Below are positions 1-8,128 of a DNA stretch of 8,128 nt, piece after piece (the first letter of the stretch is position 1; the number at the start of each line of letters is the position of its first letter). The DNA lies in NCBI GenBank assembly GCA_040902925.1, contig JBBDWJ010000052.1:1-8128 (forward strand), read 5' to 3'. The DNA comes from JBBDWJ01 sp040902925 (lineage in GTDB: Bacteria; Acidobacteriota; Terriglobia; Bryobacterales; UBA6623). Made by a program: the position numbers and the translations under genes. The notes under the pieces are model-generated. The model did no database searches. It saw only the letters and a list, made by a program, of their open reading frames with translations, and was not told where the DNA came from.

Positions 1-1072
1 CGGCAATGCGGGCGGGCGATCGGGATAGGTTCAGGTGCACGATACGGCCGTCTTCGATCAGGCGTTCGCGGACGCCCTCCAGCAACTCGTGCAGATCGAC
101 CTCCCGAGGATGGCCGCGGCGCGAGTGGGCCAACTCCGCCAGTTGTTCGACAGTGGCCAGCGCGCGACGCGATTCACGGCCCACTTCCGCGAGCCGCGCC
201 GCGACGCCGGCGCCGTTCTCCGCCGTGTTGCGCGACAGCTCGTCGAGGCGCTTCAACGGCGTAACGAGGGTTTCGGCAACGGCCTCGATCAACTCGCTGA
301 CGGCCGACATCTTCTTGGTGCGGTGGAGGTTGGCCTCCAGCGTACGCTGGTCGCCGAGCCGCAACCCCAACGCCGCCAATCTCGCCACGTGCCGCACGCG
401 CGTCTTCTGTTGACGCGAGAAAATCCGCTTGTGGGAGCGATCTTCGACTTCGATCACACCGAGACAGGCGCCCCCGGCGAGGATCGGCACGTACAACAAC
501 GCCTTTTGGCCCAGCCGCCGCACGATCTCCGTTTTTACGAAGGGGGAGTTTTCGGCGTCGGGAACCTCGGTGAGCGTCTGGCTGCGGAAACAGGTCACCG
601 CTCCCGAAATCGCGCTCAGCGATACGGCAGACAGCGGCGGCGAGTCGGTTCCCGCCTCATACTCAAGTTGCTGCGCGCTGGGGTTGAGTAGCAGCAGGTA
701 GCAGTGCGTGCCGCCGGCCACAAGCCGGGAGACCTCGGCGATCTCTTTATGCACTGTCGTGGAGTCGTGCGATTCGAGGATCGTTTCCGAAAGCGCGTAA
801 AGGCGGTTGAGGCTCTCCTGCTGTCGCAGAATTCTGCGTTCGTACAGCCAGCGAACCAGGTAGTAAACGCAACCGGCGCTCAGCAGGAATGCCAACACCG
901 ACCAGAACGTTACGGAGTTGAATGCGAGGCCGGCGGCGTCGACGGCGGGAGCGAACGGGTTGGGCTGCAGCAACGCCGGGAGCGCCGCCACAAAGCATGT
1001 GGGCGATCGCCGCGTGCGTGCCGGCGGGCATGCGCCAACGACTCTCGATTTCGCAAAAGGGCGACCGAACAT
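1..1072 (-). CDS. GAF-domain sensor histidine kinase-like protein, 3' end missing
   Basis: The first 357 residues are visible in one open minus-strand frame; the stop lies beyond the left edge. Residues 1-50 are basic then weakly hydrophobic, residues about 52-73 form a membrane helix ending in a positive cluster (RWLYERR), about 88-240 read as a GAF sensory domain (ending in the typical LGVIEVEDR strand), and about 245-316 form the two-helix dimerisation region. From 323 (REVDLHELLEGV) the linker to an ATPase domain begins. Such proteins sense a signal at the membrane and phosphorylate a response regulator. Unusually, the H-box (KMSAVSELIEAVAETLVTPL, 254-273) aligns with the usual GVAHEINNPL pattern but has Glu267 where the phospho-accepting His belongs, so it may be a pseudokinase or signal through a partner. 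ATG at 1072 is the only ATG ahead of the GAF domain; its SD is weak. The identity as a GAF kinase-like protein is secure; kinase activity is not. Confidence 0.88.
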   Translation of the reverse strand, partial: MFGRPFAKSRVVGACPPARTRRSPTCFVAALPALLQPNPFAPAVDAAGLAFNSVTFWSVLAFLLSAGCVYYLVRWLYERRILRQQESLNRLYALSETILESHDSTTVHKEIAEVSRLVAGGTHCYLLLLNPSAQQLEYEAGTDSPPLSAVSLSAISGAVTCFRSQTLTEVPDAENSPFVKTEIVRRLGQKALLYVPILAGGACLGVIEVEDRSHKRIFSRQQKTRVRHVARLAALGLRLGDQRTLEANLHRTKKMSAVSELIEAVAETLVTPLKRLDELSRNTAENGAGVAARLAEVGRESRRALATVEQLAELAHSRRGHPREVDLHELLEGVRERLIEDGRIVHLNLSRSPARIA

Positions 1073-1082
1073 TTTGGGGGGC

Positions 1083-1102
1083 GTCTTCCCAGGGCGGAAG
1101 AC
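1083..1102 (-). promoter_or_regulatory. leader stem-loop covering the SD-like sequence of the sensor kinase
   Basis: GTCTTCC (1083-1089) and GGAAGAC (1096-1102) form a perfect 7-bp stem with a 6-base loop. In the minus-strand mRNA, the 3' arm carries the only Shine-Dalgarno-like stretch (GGGAAG, 1090-1085), 12 bases ahead of the ATG at 1072. Folding would hide this site and could reduce translation. The fold is seen in the sequence; the function is inferred. Confidence 0.4.
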
Positions 1103-1106
1103 CGGG

Positions 1107-1122
1107 CCGGCCTCGAGACCGG
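1107..1122 (-). repeat. imperfect palindrome in the sensor kinase leader
   Basis: CCGG arms flank a CTCGAG core with one mismatched pair (1111/1118). It lies in the predicted 5' leader of the sensor kinase mRNA, just upstream of a second stem-loop at 1083-1102. It could fold as a short GC-rich hairpin. No T-run follows, so it is not a standard terminator. Confidence 0.35.
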
Positions 1123-1140
1123 ACTCCGTTGATTATCCAC

Positions 1141-1169
1141 AAGATACAACCTCGCCTGGAGGGCGTCAA
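1141..1169 (-). promoter_or_regulatory. sigma70-like promoter of the sensor kinase gene
   Basis: On the minus strand TTGACG (1169-1164, 5 of 6 consensus) is followed after exactly 17 bases by TATCTT (1146-1141, 4 of 6). This predicts transcription from about 1134 and a leader of roughly 62 bases before the ATG at 1072. A second possible -10, GATAAT, lies at 1137-1132 but has no good -35 at the right distance. Prediction from sequence only. Confidence 0.5.
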
Positions 1170-1188
1170 TAAGCGGTACCTCTTATTG
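1167..1188. promoter_or_regulatory. 22-bp near-perfect palindrome, candidate operator
   Basis: The arms CAATAAG (1167-1173) and CTTATTG (1182-1188) are perfect inverted repeats, and the centre GGTACC (1175-1180) is itself a palindrome. Only the pair 1174/1181 mismatches, so 20 of 22 positions are symmetric about one axis. It sits between the divergent sensor kinase and aspartate kinase genes, and its left arm shares three bases with the predicted -35 of the kinase promoter. That placement suits a dimeric DNA-binding regulator. The regulator is unknown. Confidence 0.45.
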
Positions 1189-1300
1189 GGTTGTTCAAAG
1201 ACAGCGCGATCGGGGCAGAAATGGAACCCAGGGGCCGGGGCGTGGACGAAGCGGTGATTTCCCGCCGCGGCTGAACCGCCGGCCAGCGCTGCCGACTATG

Positions 1301-1316
1301 GGGCGCAGTCGCGCCC
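1301..1316 (+). other. GC-rich hairpin upstream of aspartate kinase
   Basis: GGGCGC (1301-1306) and GCGCCC (1311-1316) form a perfect 6-bp stem with loop AGTC, 52 bases before the aspartate kinase ATG. It is followed by AAAA, not T, so it is not a plus-strand intrinsic terminator. It may be a leader structure or chance in GC-rich DNA. I see no clear sigma70 promoter and no recognisable lysine riboswitch between 1190 and 1368. Confidence 0.3.
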
Positions 1317-1368
1317 AAAACGGTTGCGCCGTCTTGATACGCTAGAAAAGACTTCGGGTCGTCTGGAG

Positions 1369-2808
1369 ATGGCAAAACAACTCATTGTGATGAAGTTCGG
1401 CGGGACCAGCGTAGGTTCGCCGGAATGTATGGAGCGCGCCGCGGACCTGATCGCCCAAGCCGCTGCGCACAGCTCTATCGTGGCCGTCGTGTCGGCGATG
1501 TCGAAGGTCACCGACACCTTGCTCGAAACATTACGCCTGGCAGAGCAGGGTGACGAAGACGGCTTGGAGGCGCGGGTGAGCGCGCTGCGCGAACGCCACC
1601 ACCAAGCCTGTCATGCCTTGTTGACCAGCGACCTGCGTGCGCCGGTGGACGTGCGGATCAGCGAGCTGCTGGACCAGTTCGGGCGCATCGCGCGGGGTAT
1701 AGCCATGCTGCGCGAACGGCCGCCGCGTTCGGTCGACGAAGCCATCGCGACCGGCGAGAAGCTCTCCGCGCTGCTCTTAAGCGCACTGCTCAACCAACGC
1801 GGCGTACTGGCTGAAGCAGTGAGCGGCTCGGACGTGATCGTCACCGACGAGGCGTTCGGCTGCGCTTCCCCGCTAATGGATGAGACCAACGTGCAGGCGG
1901 GCAAGCGGCTGTTGCCGCTGATCGAGGCGGGATGCATTCCCGTGGTCACGGGGTTCAACGGATCGACCGCCGACGGGCGCCCGACCACGATTGGCCGGGG
2001 CGGCTCGGACTTTTCCGCTTCGCTGATCGCGGCGGCCATCGAAGCCAACGAGCTGTGGATCTGGACCGACGTGGACGGCATTCTGACGGGCGATCCGCGG
2101 CTGATTCCCGACGCGCGCGTGCTTCCCGAAGTCACCTTCGACGAAGCGGCGGAGCTGGCGTACAACGGCGCCAAGGTGCTGCACCCCCGCACGCTCGCTC
2201 CGGTCGTCGAAAAAGAAATTCCGGTCTGGATCAAGAACAGTTTCGACCCCTCGAAGCCCGGCACGCGGATCGTTCCCAAGCTCGCCGGCGCCTGCGGCGT
2301 GCGGGCGATCACCTCGCTGCCCGACGTCACGCTAATTTCGATTGAAGCGGTGAGCTCGTCGATGTCAGGCGCGCAGTTGATGGCGCGAGCGTTGGAGGCC
2401 GCGGCGCGCGCCAACGTCGAGGTCCTGCTGCTCACCCGCTCGAGCTTCCGGCAGAATTTCTGCATGCTGGTGCGCACTCAGGACGTTGAAGATTTGATGG
2501 ACTCGCTGCGCGGCGAGCTGGCGATCGAGCTGGCTCACGACTATGTGCACCCGATCCGCATCGACCACAGCGTCGGCTTGCTGGCAGCGGTTGGTGAAGG
2601 CATGCGCGGCACGCCTGGAATGGCGGGCAGGTTGTTCAACGCGATGTCCGGGCGGGACATCAACATCATCGCCATCGCTCAAGGTTCGAGCGAGCTGACA
2701 ATCGCGGTCGTCGTCCGGCAGGAAGCCCTCGAAGACGCGGTGCGGGCGATTCATGCGGCCTGCGGCCTCGGTCAAGACCAGCCGCAGCCGGTGCAGGCCG
2801 TTCGCTAG
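1369..2808 (+). CDS. lysC: aspartate kinase (monofunctional, two C-terminal ACT domains)
   Basis: Aspartate kinase phosphorylates L-aspartate with ATP, the first step to lysine, threonine, methionine and diaminopimelate. The 479-residue product is a usual length for a monofunctional enzyme. Signatures run in order: KFGGTSVG (9-16), TTIGRGGSD (206-214), WTDVDGILTGDPR (232-244) and NGAKVLHPRT (266-275). Two ACT regulatory domains follow at about 318-385 and 400-470; the second has the AQGSSELTIAVVV pattern. The wording of these motifs is closer to the kinase part of E. coli ThrA than to E. coli LysC, but there is no homoserine dehydrogenase part. The first ACT domain is divergent. The start is uncertain: I chose ATG 1369 (MAKQLIVMKFGG), as is common in the family, though GGAG directly touches it; TTG 1324 or ATG 1390 are alternatives. 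No other pathway gene is adjacent. The function is secure; the symbol is by convention. Confidence 0.95.
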   Translation: MAKQLIVMKFGGTSVGSPECMERAADLIAQAAAHSSIVAVVSAMSKVTDTLLETLRLAEQGDEDGLEARVSALRERHHQACHALLTSDLRAPVDVRISELLDQFGRIARGIAMLRERPPRSVDEAIATGEKLSALLLSALLNQRGVLAEAVSGSDVIVTDEAFGCASPLMDETNVQAGKRLLPLIEAGCIPVVTGFNGSTADGRPTTIGRGGSDFSASLIAAAIEANELWIWTDVDGILTGDPRLIPDARVLPEVTFDEAAELAYNGAKVLHPRTLAPVVEKEIPVWIKNSFDPSKPGTRIVPKLAGACGVRAITSLPDVTLISIEAVSSSMSGAQLMARALEAAARANVEVLLLTRSSFRQNFCMLVRTQDVEDLMDSLRGELAIELAHDYVHPIRIDHSVGLLAAVGEGMRGTPGMAGRLFNAMSGRDINIIAIAQGSSELTIAVVVRQEALEDAVRAIHAACGLGQDQPQPVQAVR

Positions 2809-2928
2809 GTTTACCTATCCGCTGATTTGTAGACGCCGGTCGCCACGAGGCAGCGCGGGTTTCCCTCTCACATCACTCCCTTGCCATCGCACCTAAGCTG
2901 GTGCGCCGCTGTGCTACGTTGTGCGGCT

Positions 2929-2933
2929 GGAGG
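2929..2933 (+). promoter_or_regulatory. ribosome binding site of the PIG-L gene
   Basis: GGAGG ends 7 bases before ATG 2941. This strong site decides the start against the upstream in-frame TTG at 2881, and it gives a protein whose N-terminus is a Tat signal. Confidence 0.75.
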
Positions 2934-2940
2934 CTGCCGT

Positions 2941-3900
2941 ATGCAGAGACGCAACTTTTTGGGCGGTGCGCTGGGCGGGGGATTGCTTTCGAGCAGCGCC
3001 GCCGCGCTGCCGCAGGTTCCCGAACGCAATCGAAGCGCTCCGGGCGAAGTTTTTTTGGAGCGCGCGCAGGCGGGCCGGCCCCATGCGGGCAAGGTTCTGG
3101 CTGCCATTCAGCCGCACTGCGACGATGTGCCGATTTTTGCCGGCGGCGCCGTGCTGAAATTGATTGCGGAGGGCTACACGGGGGTCCTGATTCGGACATC
3201 CAACGACGAGATGGCTGGCTTGGGGGCCACCACAGGCGAGGTCATACTCAATAACGAACGCGACACGTTCGAAGTCGGCCGCCGCCTCGGTCTCAAGAAG
3301 GTCTATGACCTGAACTACCGCAACCATCTCATGGACGGCGTCTCGCGGCTCGAAATGCGGGCGCGGCTGATCTTCCTGTTTCGGCTGCTGAAGGTCGATA
3401 CGGTGTTTTGCTACGACCCGTGGGGCCATTACGAGGAAAATCCCGATCACTACGTGACGGCTTCGTGCGTTGAGGCCGCCTGCTGGATGGCCGGCAGCCG
3501 TTGGGATTATCCCGAGCACTTCGAGGCCGGCTTGCAGCCGCATGCCGTGCAGGAAAAATACTACTTCGCGCGCGGGCCCCAAATGGTTAACCGCGTGGTC
3601 GACATCAGCCCTTATATCGATCAAAAGGTGGAGGTGAACGTCGCGAATGTCACGCAAGGGCCGGCGGGCAAGTCAGGATCGGCTCTGCGCGCGAGCTTGG
3701 CAGCTCAGGGACGCCGTTTGCCGATGCTGGGCGACAACGACGACACCGCCGATCGGCAATACATTAAGCATTTCGTGTGTGGAGACAACGCCGACCTGGG
3801 GAGGCAATATGGGGTGGAATATGCGGAGGCCTTTCACTACATCGGTCCGCCGCCCGATCCGGTGAGCGCATATGTCACAGCCAATGCGGTACCGCTGTGA
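2941..3900 (+). CDS. Tat-exported PIG-L (LmbE-like) family deacetylase
   Basis: The 319-residue protein starts with a twin-arginine signal: QRRNFL at 2-7, a Gly/Ala/Leu-rich stretch (8-22) and a likely cleavage after Ala22. It should therefore be exported folded. The mature part is a PIG-L family metal-dependent deacetylase. QPHCDD (57-62) corresponds to the family's AHPDD motif (zinc ligands His59 and Asp62, base Asp61), followed by GG at 68-69. NPDH (167-170) supplies the third zinc ligand, His170. Relatives remove acetyl groups from N-acetylglucosamine-type amino sugars (MshB, PIG-L, LmbE). The substrate here cannot be read from the sequence. Cys60 in place of the usual Pro is notable. The gene follows aspartate kinase by 132 bases without a clear promoter or terminator between them, and it has no sugar-biosynthesis neighbours. 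The family assignment is secure; the role is not. Confidence 0.9.
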   Translation: MQRRNFLGGALGGGLLSSSAAALPQVPERNRSAPGEVFLERAQAGRPHAGKVLAAIQPHCDDVPIFAGGAVLKLIAEGYTGVLIRTSNDEMAGLGATTGEVILNNERDTFEVGRRLGLKKVYDLNYRNHLMDGVSRLEMRARLIFLFRLLKVDTVFCYDPWGHYEENPDHYVTASCVEAACWMAGSRWDYPEHFEAGLQPHAVQEKYYFARGPQMVNRVVDISPYIDQKVEVNVANVTQGPAGKSGSALRASLAAQGRRLPMLGDNDDTADRQYIKHFVCGDNADLGRQYGVEYAEAFHYIGPPPDPVSAYVTANAVPL

Positions 3901-3919
3901 CCGGTAACCCGTCCGGTTA
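3898..3919 (+). other. stem-loop starting at the PIG-L stop codon
   Basis: TGACCGG (3898-3904) pairs with CCGGTTA (3913-3919) including one G-T pair, with an 8-base loop. It begins on the TGA stop. No T-run follows, so it may at most be an mRNA-end structure or a weak Rho-independent terminator. Confidence 0.25.
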
Positions 3920-3962
3920 TAGTGGTGGGTCCAGCGGTAAAGTGGTCCAACTATCCGTTCGG

Positions 3963-4008
3963 CCTCAGGCTGGTAACGTTCCATGAATAGGATATTACCC
4001 TCAGGCTG
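3963..4008 (+). repeat. 10-bp direct repeat upstream of sucA
   Basis: CCTCAGGCTG occurs at 3963-3972 and 3999-4008, start to start 36 bp, just upstream of the predicted sucA promoter. Another pair, AGTGG-containing stretches ending in GTCCA, lies at 3921-3933 and 3941-3949. These could be tandem regulator sites or chance. Confidence 0.3.
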
Positions 4009-4014
4009 AAGCGC

Positions 4015-4043
4015 TTGACCGCTTTCCGCGGCGGTGTTCTCAT
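4015..4043 (+). promoter_or_regulatory. candidate sigma70-like promoter for sucA
   Basis: TTGACC (4015-4020, 5 of 6) is separated by 17 bases from TCTCAT (4038-4043, 4 of 6). Transcription would begin near 4050, giving a leader of about 67 bases to the sucA ATG. The -10 lies inside a perfect 10-bp palindrome TCTCATGAGA (4038-4047), which could be a repressor site. Prediction from sequence only. Confidence 0.38.
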
Positions 4044-4056
4044 GAGAGGAACGGCA

Positions 4057-4092
4057 ATGTATCCTCCTTTCGCGCGCGTACTTTGCGGCTGA
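4057..4092 (+). CDS. possible 11-residue leader peptide upstream of sucA
   Basis: ATG 4057 is preceded at 6 bases by the strong SD AGAGGA (4045-4050) and encodes MYPPFARVLCG before TGA. It ends 24 bases before the sucA ATG and is in the same frame, so its stop also bounds the sucA start. If the promoter at 4015-4043 is right, most of this SD would not be transcribed, so the two calls compete. It may be chance. Confidence 0.2.
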   Translation: MYPPFARVLCG

Positions 4093-4102
4093 AGCACGCG
4101 GC

Positions 4103-4108
4103 GGGGAG
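4103..4108 (+). promoter_or_regulatory. ribosome binding site of sucA
   Basis: GGGGAG ends 8 bases before ATG 4117. A run of six C (4109-4114) directly follows and could pair with the G-run, partly masking the site. Confidence 0.6.
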
Positions 4109-4116
4109 CCCCCCAA

Positions 4117-6938
<2,822 letters not shown>

Positions 6939-7004
6939 GGACCAGAGCCTCGACACCTCGGTTTCTTCGCGCTTCGGCCCTTGCCCTCCACTAGAATCAA
7001 ATGC

Positions 7005-7982
7005 ATGCGTGAGTTAAAAGCCGGCGCCGCACAGTTCGAGGCGCGCGATGCCGACAAGGAATACAATCTCGGGCGAATTGCGGAATTGACCGCACAGGCC
7101 GCCCGGCGGGGCGCTGAACTGGTGTCGTTTCATGAGTGCGCCATCCCGGGCTATACGTTTCTCGAGAACCTTTCCCGCGAGCAGATCGAAGCCCTGGCGG
7201 AGCCGGTCCCCGGGGGACCTTCGACGGCGCGGCTTGTGGAGATCGCGCGCGAGCATGGCGTGGCCGTGGCCGCCGGGCTCGTCGAGCAGGAGGCCGGTAA
7301 GCTCTACAACTGCTATGCCGTCGTATCTCCCGAGGGATACGTCGCCAAGCACCGCAAGATCCACACCTTCATCAGCAATCACCTGACTTGCGGCGACCGC
7401 TACACGGTGTTTGACCTGCTTGGCTGCAAGTTTGGCATTCTCACTTGTTACGACAACAACCTGGTCGAGAACGTGCGGCTGACGGCCATGATGGGCGCGG
7501 AAATTATCTTGATGCCGCACGTCACCGGTTGCCTGCCCTCGCCGATGCCGGGCCGCGGAACCGTCGCGCCTGAGGTGTGGCACGACCGCGAGCGCGATCC
7601 GGCGCGCTGCCGCCAGGAGTTCGACGGTCCCAAAGGGCGCGGCTGGCTCATGCGCTGGCTGCCCGCCCGCGCCTACGAGAACGGCATTTTTGCGGTCTAC
7701 ACCAACCCCATCGGCGTCGAGGGCGGTACGATTAAGCCCGGCGGATCGTTGGTGCTCGATCCCTTTGGCGAAATTCTGGAAGAGTGCCGCTCGCTGGGGG
7801 ACGAGGTTGTCGTCGCGACGCTCGACCCCGAAAAGATCAAAGTCGCCTCGGGACAATCCTACATTCGAGCCCGCCGGCCGGAGCTCTATGGCCCGATGAC
7901 CGAGCCCAACCCGCACGTCGGCCCGGACGGGCGGCCCGAGATCTGGTGGCAGAAGATCCGCAAGCAGAAGGCGCTGGCCTAG
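7005..7982 (+). CDS. nitrilase-superfamily carbon-nitrogen hydrolase
   Basis: The 325-residue protein has the Glu-Lys-Cys triad of the superfamily: Glu44 in SFHECAIPGY, Lys118 in AKHRKIHTF and Cys148 in GILTCYDNN. These enzymes hydrolyse amides, carbamoyl compounds or nitriles through a cysteine thioester in the cytoplasm. Conserved C-terminal parts include LPARAYENGIFAVYTNP (219-235) and PGGSLVLDPFGEIL. Between MPHV (170) and this region lies a longer-than-usual, Pro/Arg/Trp-rich stretch (about 174-213), and the usual FPE after the catalytic CYD is replaced by NNLVEN. I cannot name the substrate. ATG 7005 fits the family N-terminus (LKAGAAQFEARD), but its SD is weak; an upstream TTG at 6981 is less likely. 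The gene begins 66 bases after sucA on the same strand with no terminator seen, so co-transcription is possible. Confidence 0.9.
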   Translation: MRELKAGAAQFEARDADKEYNLGRIAELTAQAARRGAELVSFHECAIPGYTFLENLSREQIEALAEPVPGGPSTARLVEIAREHGVAVAAGLVEQEAGKLYNCYAVVSPEGYVAKHRKIHTFISNHLTCGDRYTVFDLLGCKFGILTCYDNNLVENVRLTAMMGAEIILMPHVTGCLPSPMPGRGTVAPEVWHDRERDPARCRQEFDGPKGRGWLMRWLPARAYENGIFAVYTNPIGVEGGTIKPGGSLVLDPFGEILEECRSLGDEVVVATLDPEKIKVASGQSYIRARRPELYGPMTEPNPHVGPDGRPEIWWQKIRKQKALA

Positions 7983-8128
7983 CAGCCCGTGGTGAAACTG
8001 ACGCGGGCCGCGTTACGCGCTTTTCTGGGCAGCGAAGCTGAGTGAGGCTTGGACAACGACTGCGGGCTGGCAGCGGCTAGACGAACCCTACTGGCGCGTA
8101 ACCCGATGGGCGGCGGACATTTGCGGTC
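7983..8128. other. region without a convincing gene
   Basis: The 146 bases after the nitrilase stop hold only short open frames in both directions. One plus-strand frame stays open from 8002 to the edge but has no start codon and no recognisable motif. The small stem CGCG-TTA-CGCG (8009-8019) followed by CTTTT is too short for a confident terminator call. Confidence 0.5.

Noticed and set aside
35..691. 218-codon plus-strand open frame at the left edge
   Set aside because: It is antisense to the sensor kinase, whose minus-strand frame gives recognisable GAF and dimerisation segments; the plus frame has an arginine-rich composition and no motif.
747..1169. 140-codon minus-strand open frame
   Set aside because: It overlaps the sensor kinase in another frame, spans the predicted promoter and leader, and has no recognisable domain.
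1190..1368. Lysine riboswitch ahead of aspartate kinase
   Set aside because: The roughly 180 bases show a single short hairpin and none of the conserved multi-helix pattern I would expect.
8009..8024. Intrinsic terminator after the nitrilase gene
   Set aside because: The stem is only 4 bp with a 3-base loop and the T-run is four bases after a C; too weak to call.
8002..8128. Start of another plus-strand protein at the right edge
   Set aside because: The frame is open to the edge but has no start codon or SD, a tryptophan-heavy composition and no motif.

Overview
This is a GC-rich bacterial window with dense, short-spaced genes. It shows no sign of mobile DNA, phage, CRISPR or RNA genes. Five protein genes can be supported. 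The Tat-exported PIG-L (LmbE-like) protein, the GAF-type sensor kinase, the full-length 2-oxoglutarate dehydrogenase E1 and the style of the nitrilase-like protein suggest an Acidobacteriota-type organism, possibly near Bryobacterales/Solibacter. That assignment is inferred from resemblance only. A run of ten Ns shows the source is a draft scaffold, either an isolate draft or a metagenome bin.

Layout. On the minus strand, 1-1072 holds the N-terminal part of a membrane-anchored GAF-domain sensor kinase; its 3' end runs off the left edge. It is open but has no boundary on the left, so its reading frame is easy to miss. Its upstream region (1073-1190) has a good sigma70-like promoter, a 22-bp near-perfect palindrome touching the -35 box, and two leader stem-loops. 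One of these stem-loops contains the only Shine-Dalgarno-like sequence. On the plus strand follow a monofunctional aspartate kinase (1369-2808), a Tat-exported PIG-L family deacetylase (2941-3900), the E1 subunit of 2-oxoglutarate dehydrogenase (4117-6938, interrupted by the assembly gap) and a carbon-nitrogen hydrolase of the nitrilase superfamily (7005-7982). The last 146 bases hold no convincing gene.

How the genes relate. Aspartate kinase feeds the Lys/Thr/Met branch of amino-acid synthesis, and 2-oxoglutarate dehydrogenase E1 is a TCA-cycle enzyme. The PIG-L protein probably removes acyl groups from an amino sugar or similar substrate outside the cytoplasm, and the nitrilase-like enzyme cleaves an amide or nitrile of unknown identity. 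They do not form an obvious pathway. The E1 gene lacks an adjacent E2 (sucB) gene and is followed after 66 bases by the nitrilase gene, which may be co-transcribed.

I do not see a new defence, mobile or biosynthetic system. The points most worth a second look are the sensor kinase, whose H-box position carries Glu instead of the phospho-accepting His; the layered control region in front of it; the leader in front of sucA; the Cys-for-Pro change in the PIG-L metal motif; and the enlarged loop in the nitrilase. The apparent frameshift in sucA is almost certainly an assembly artefact.
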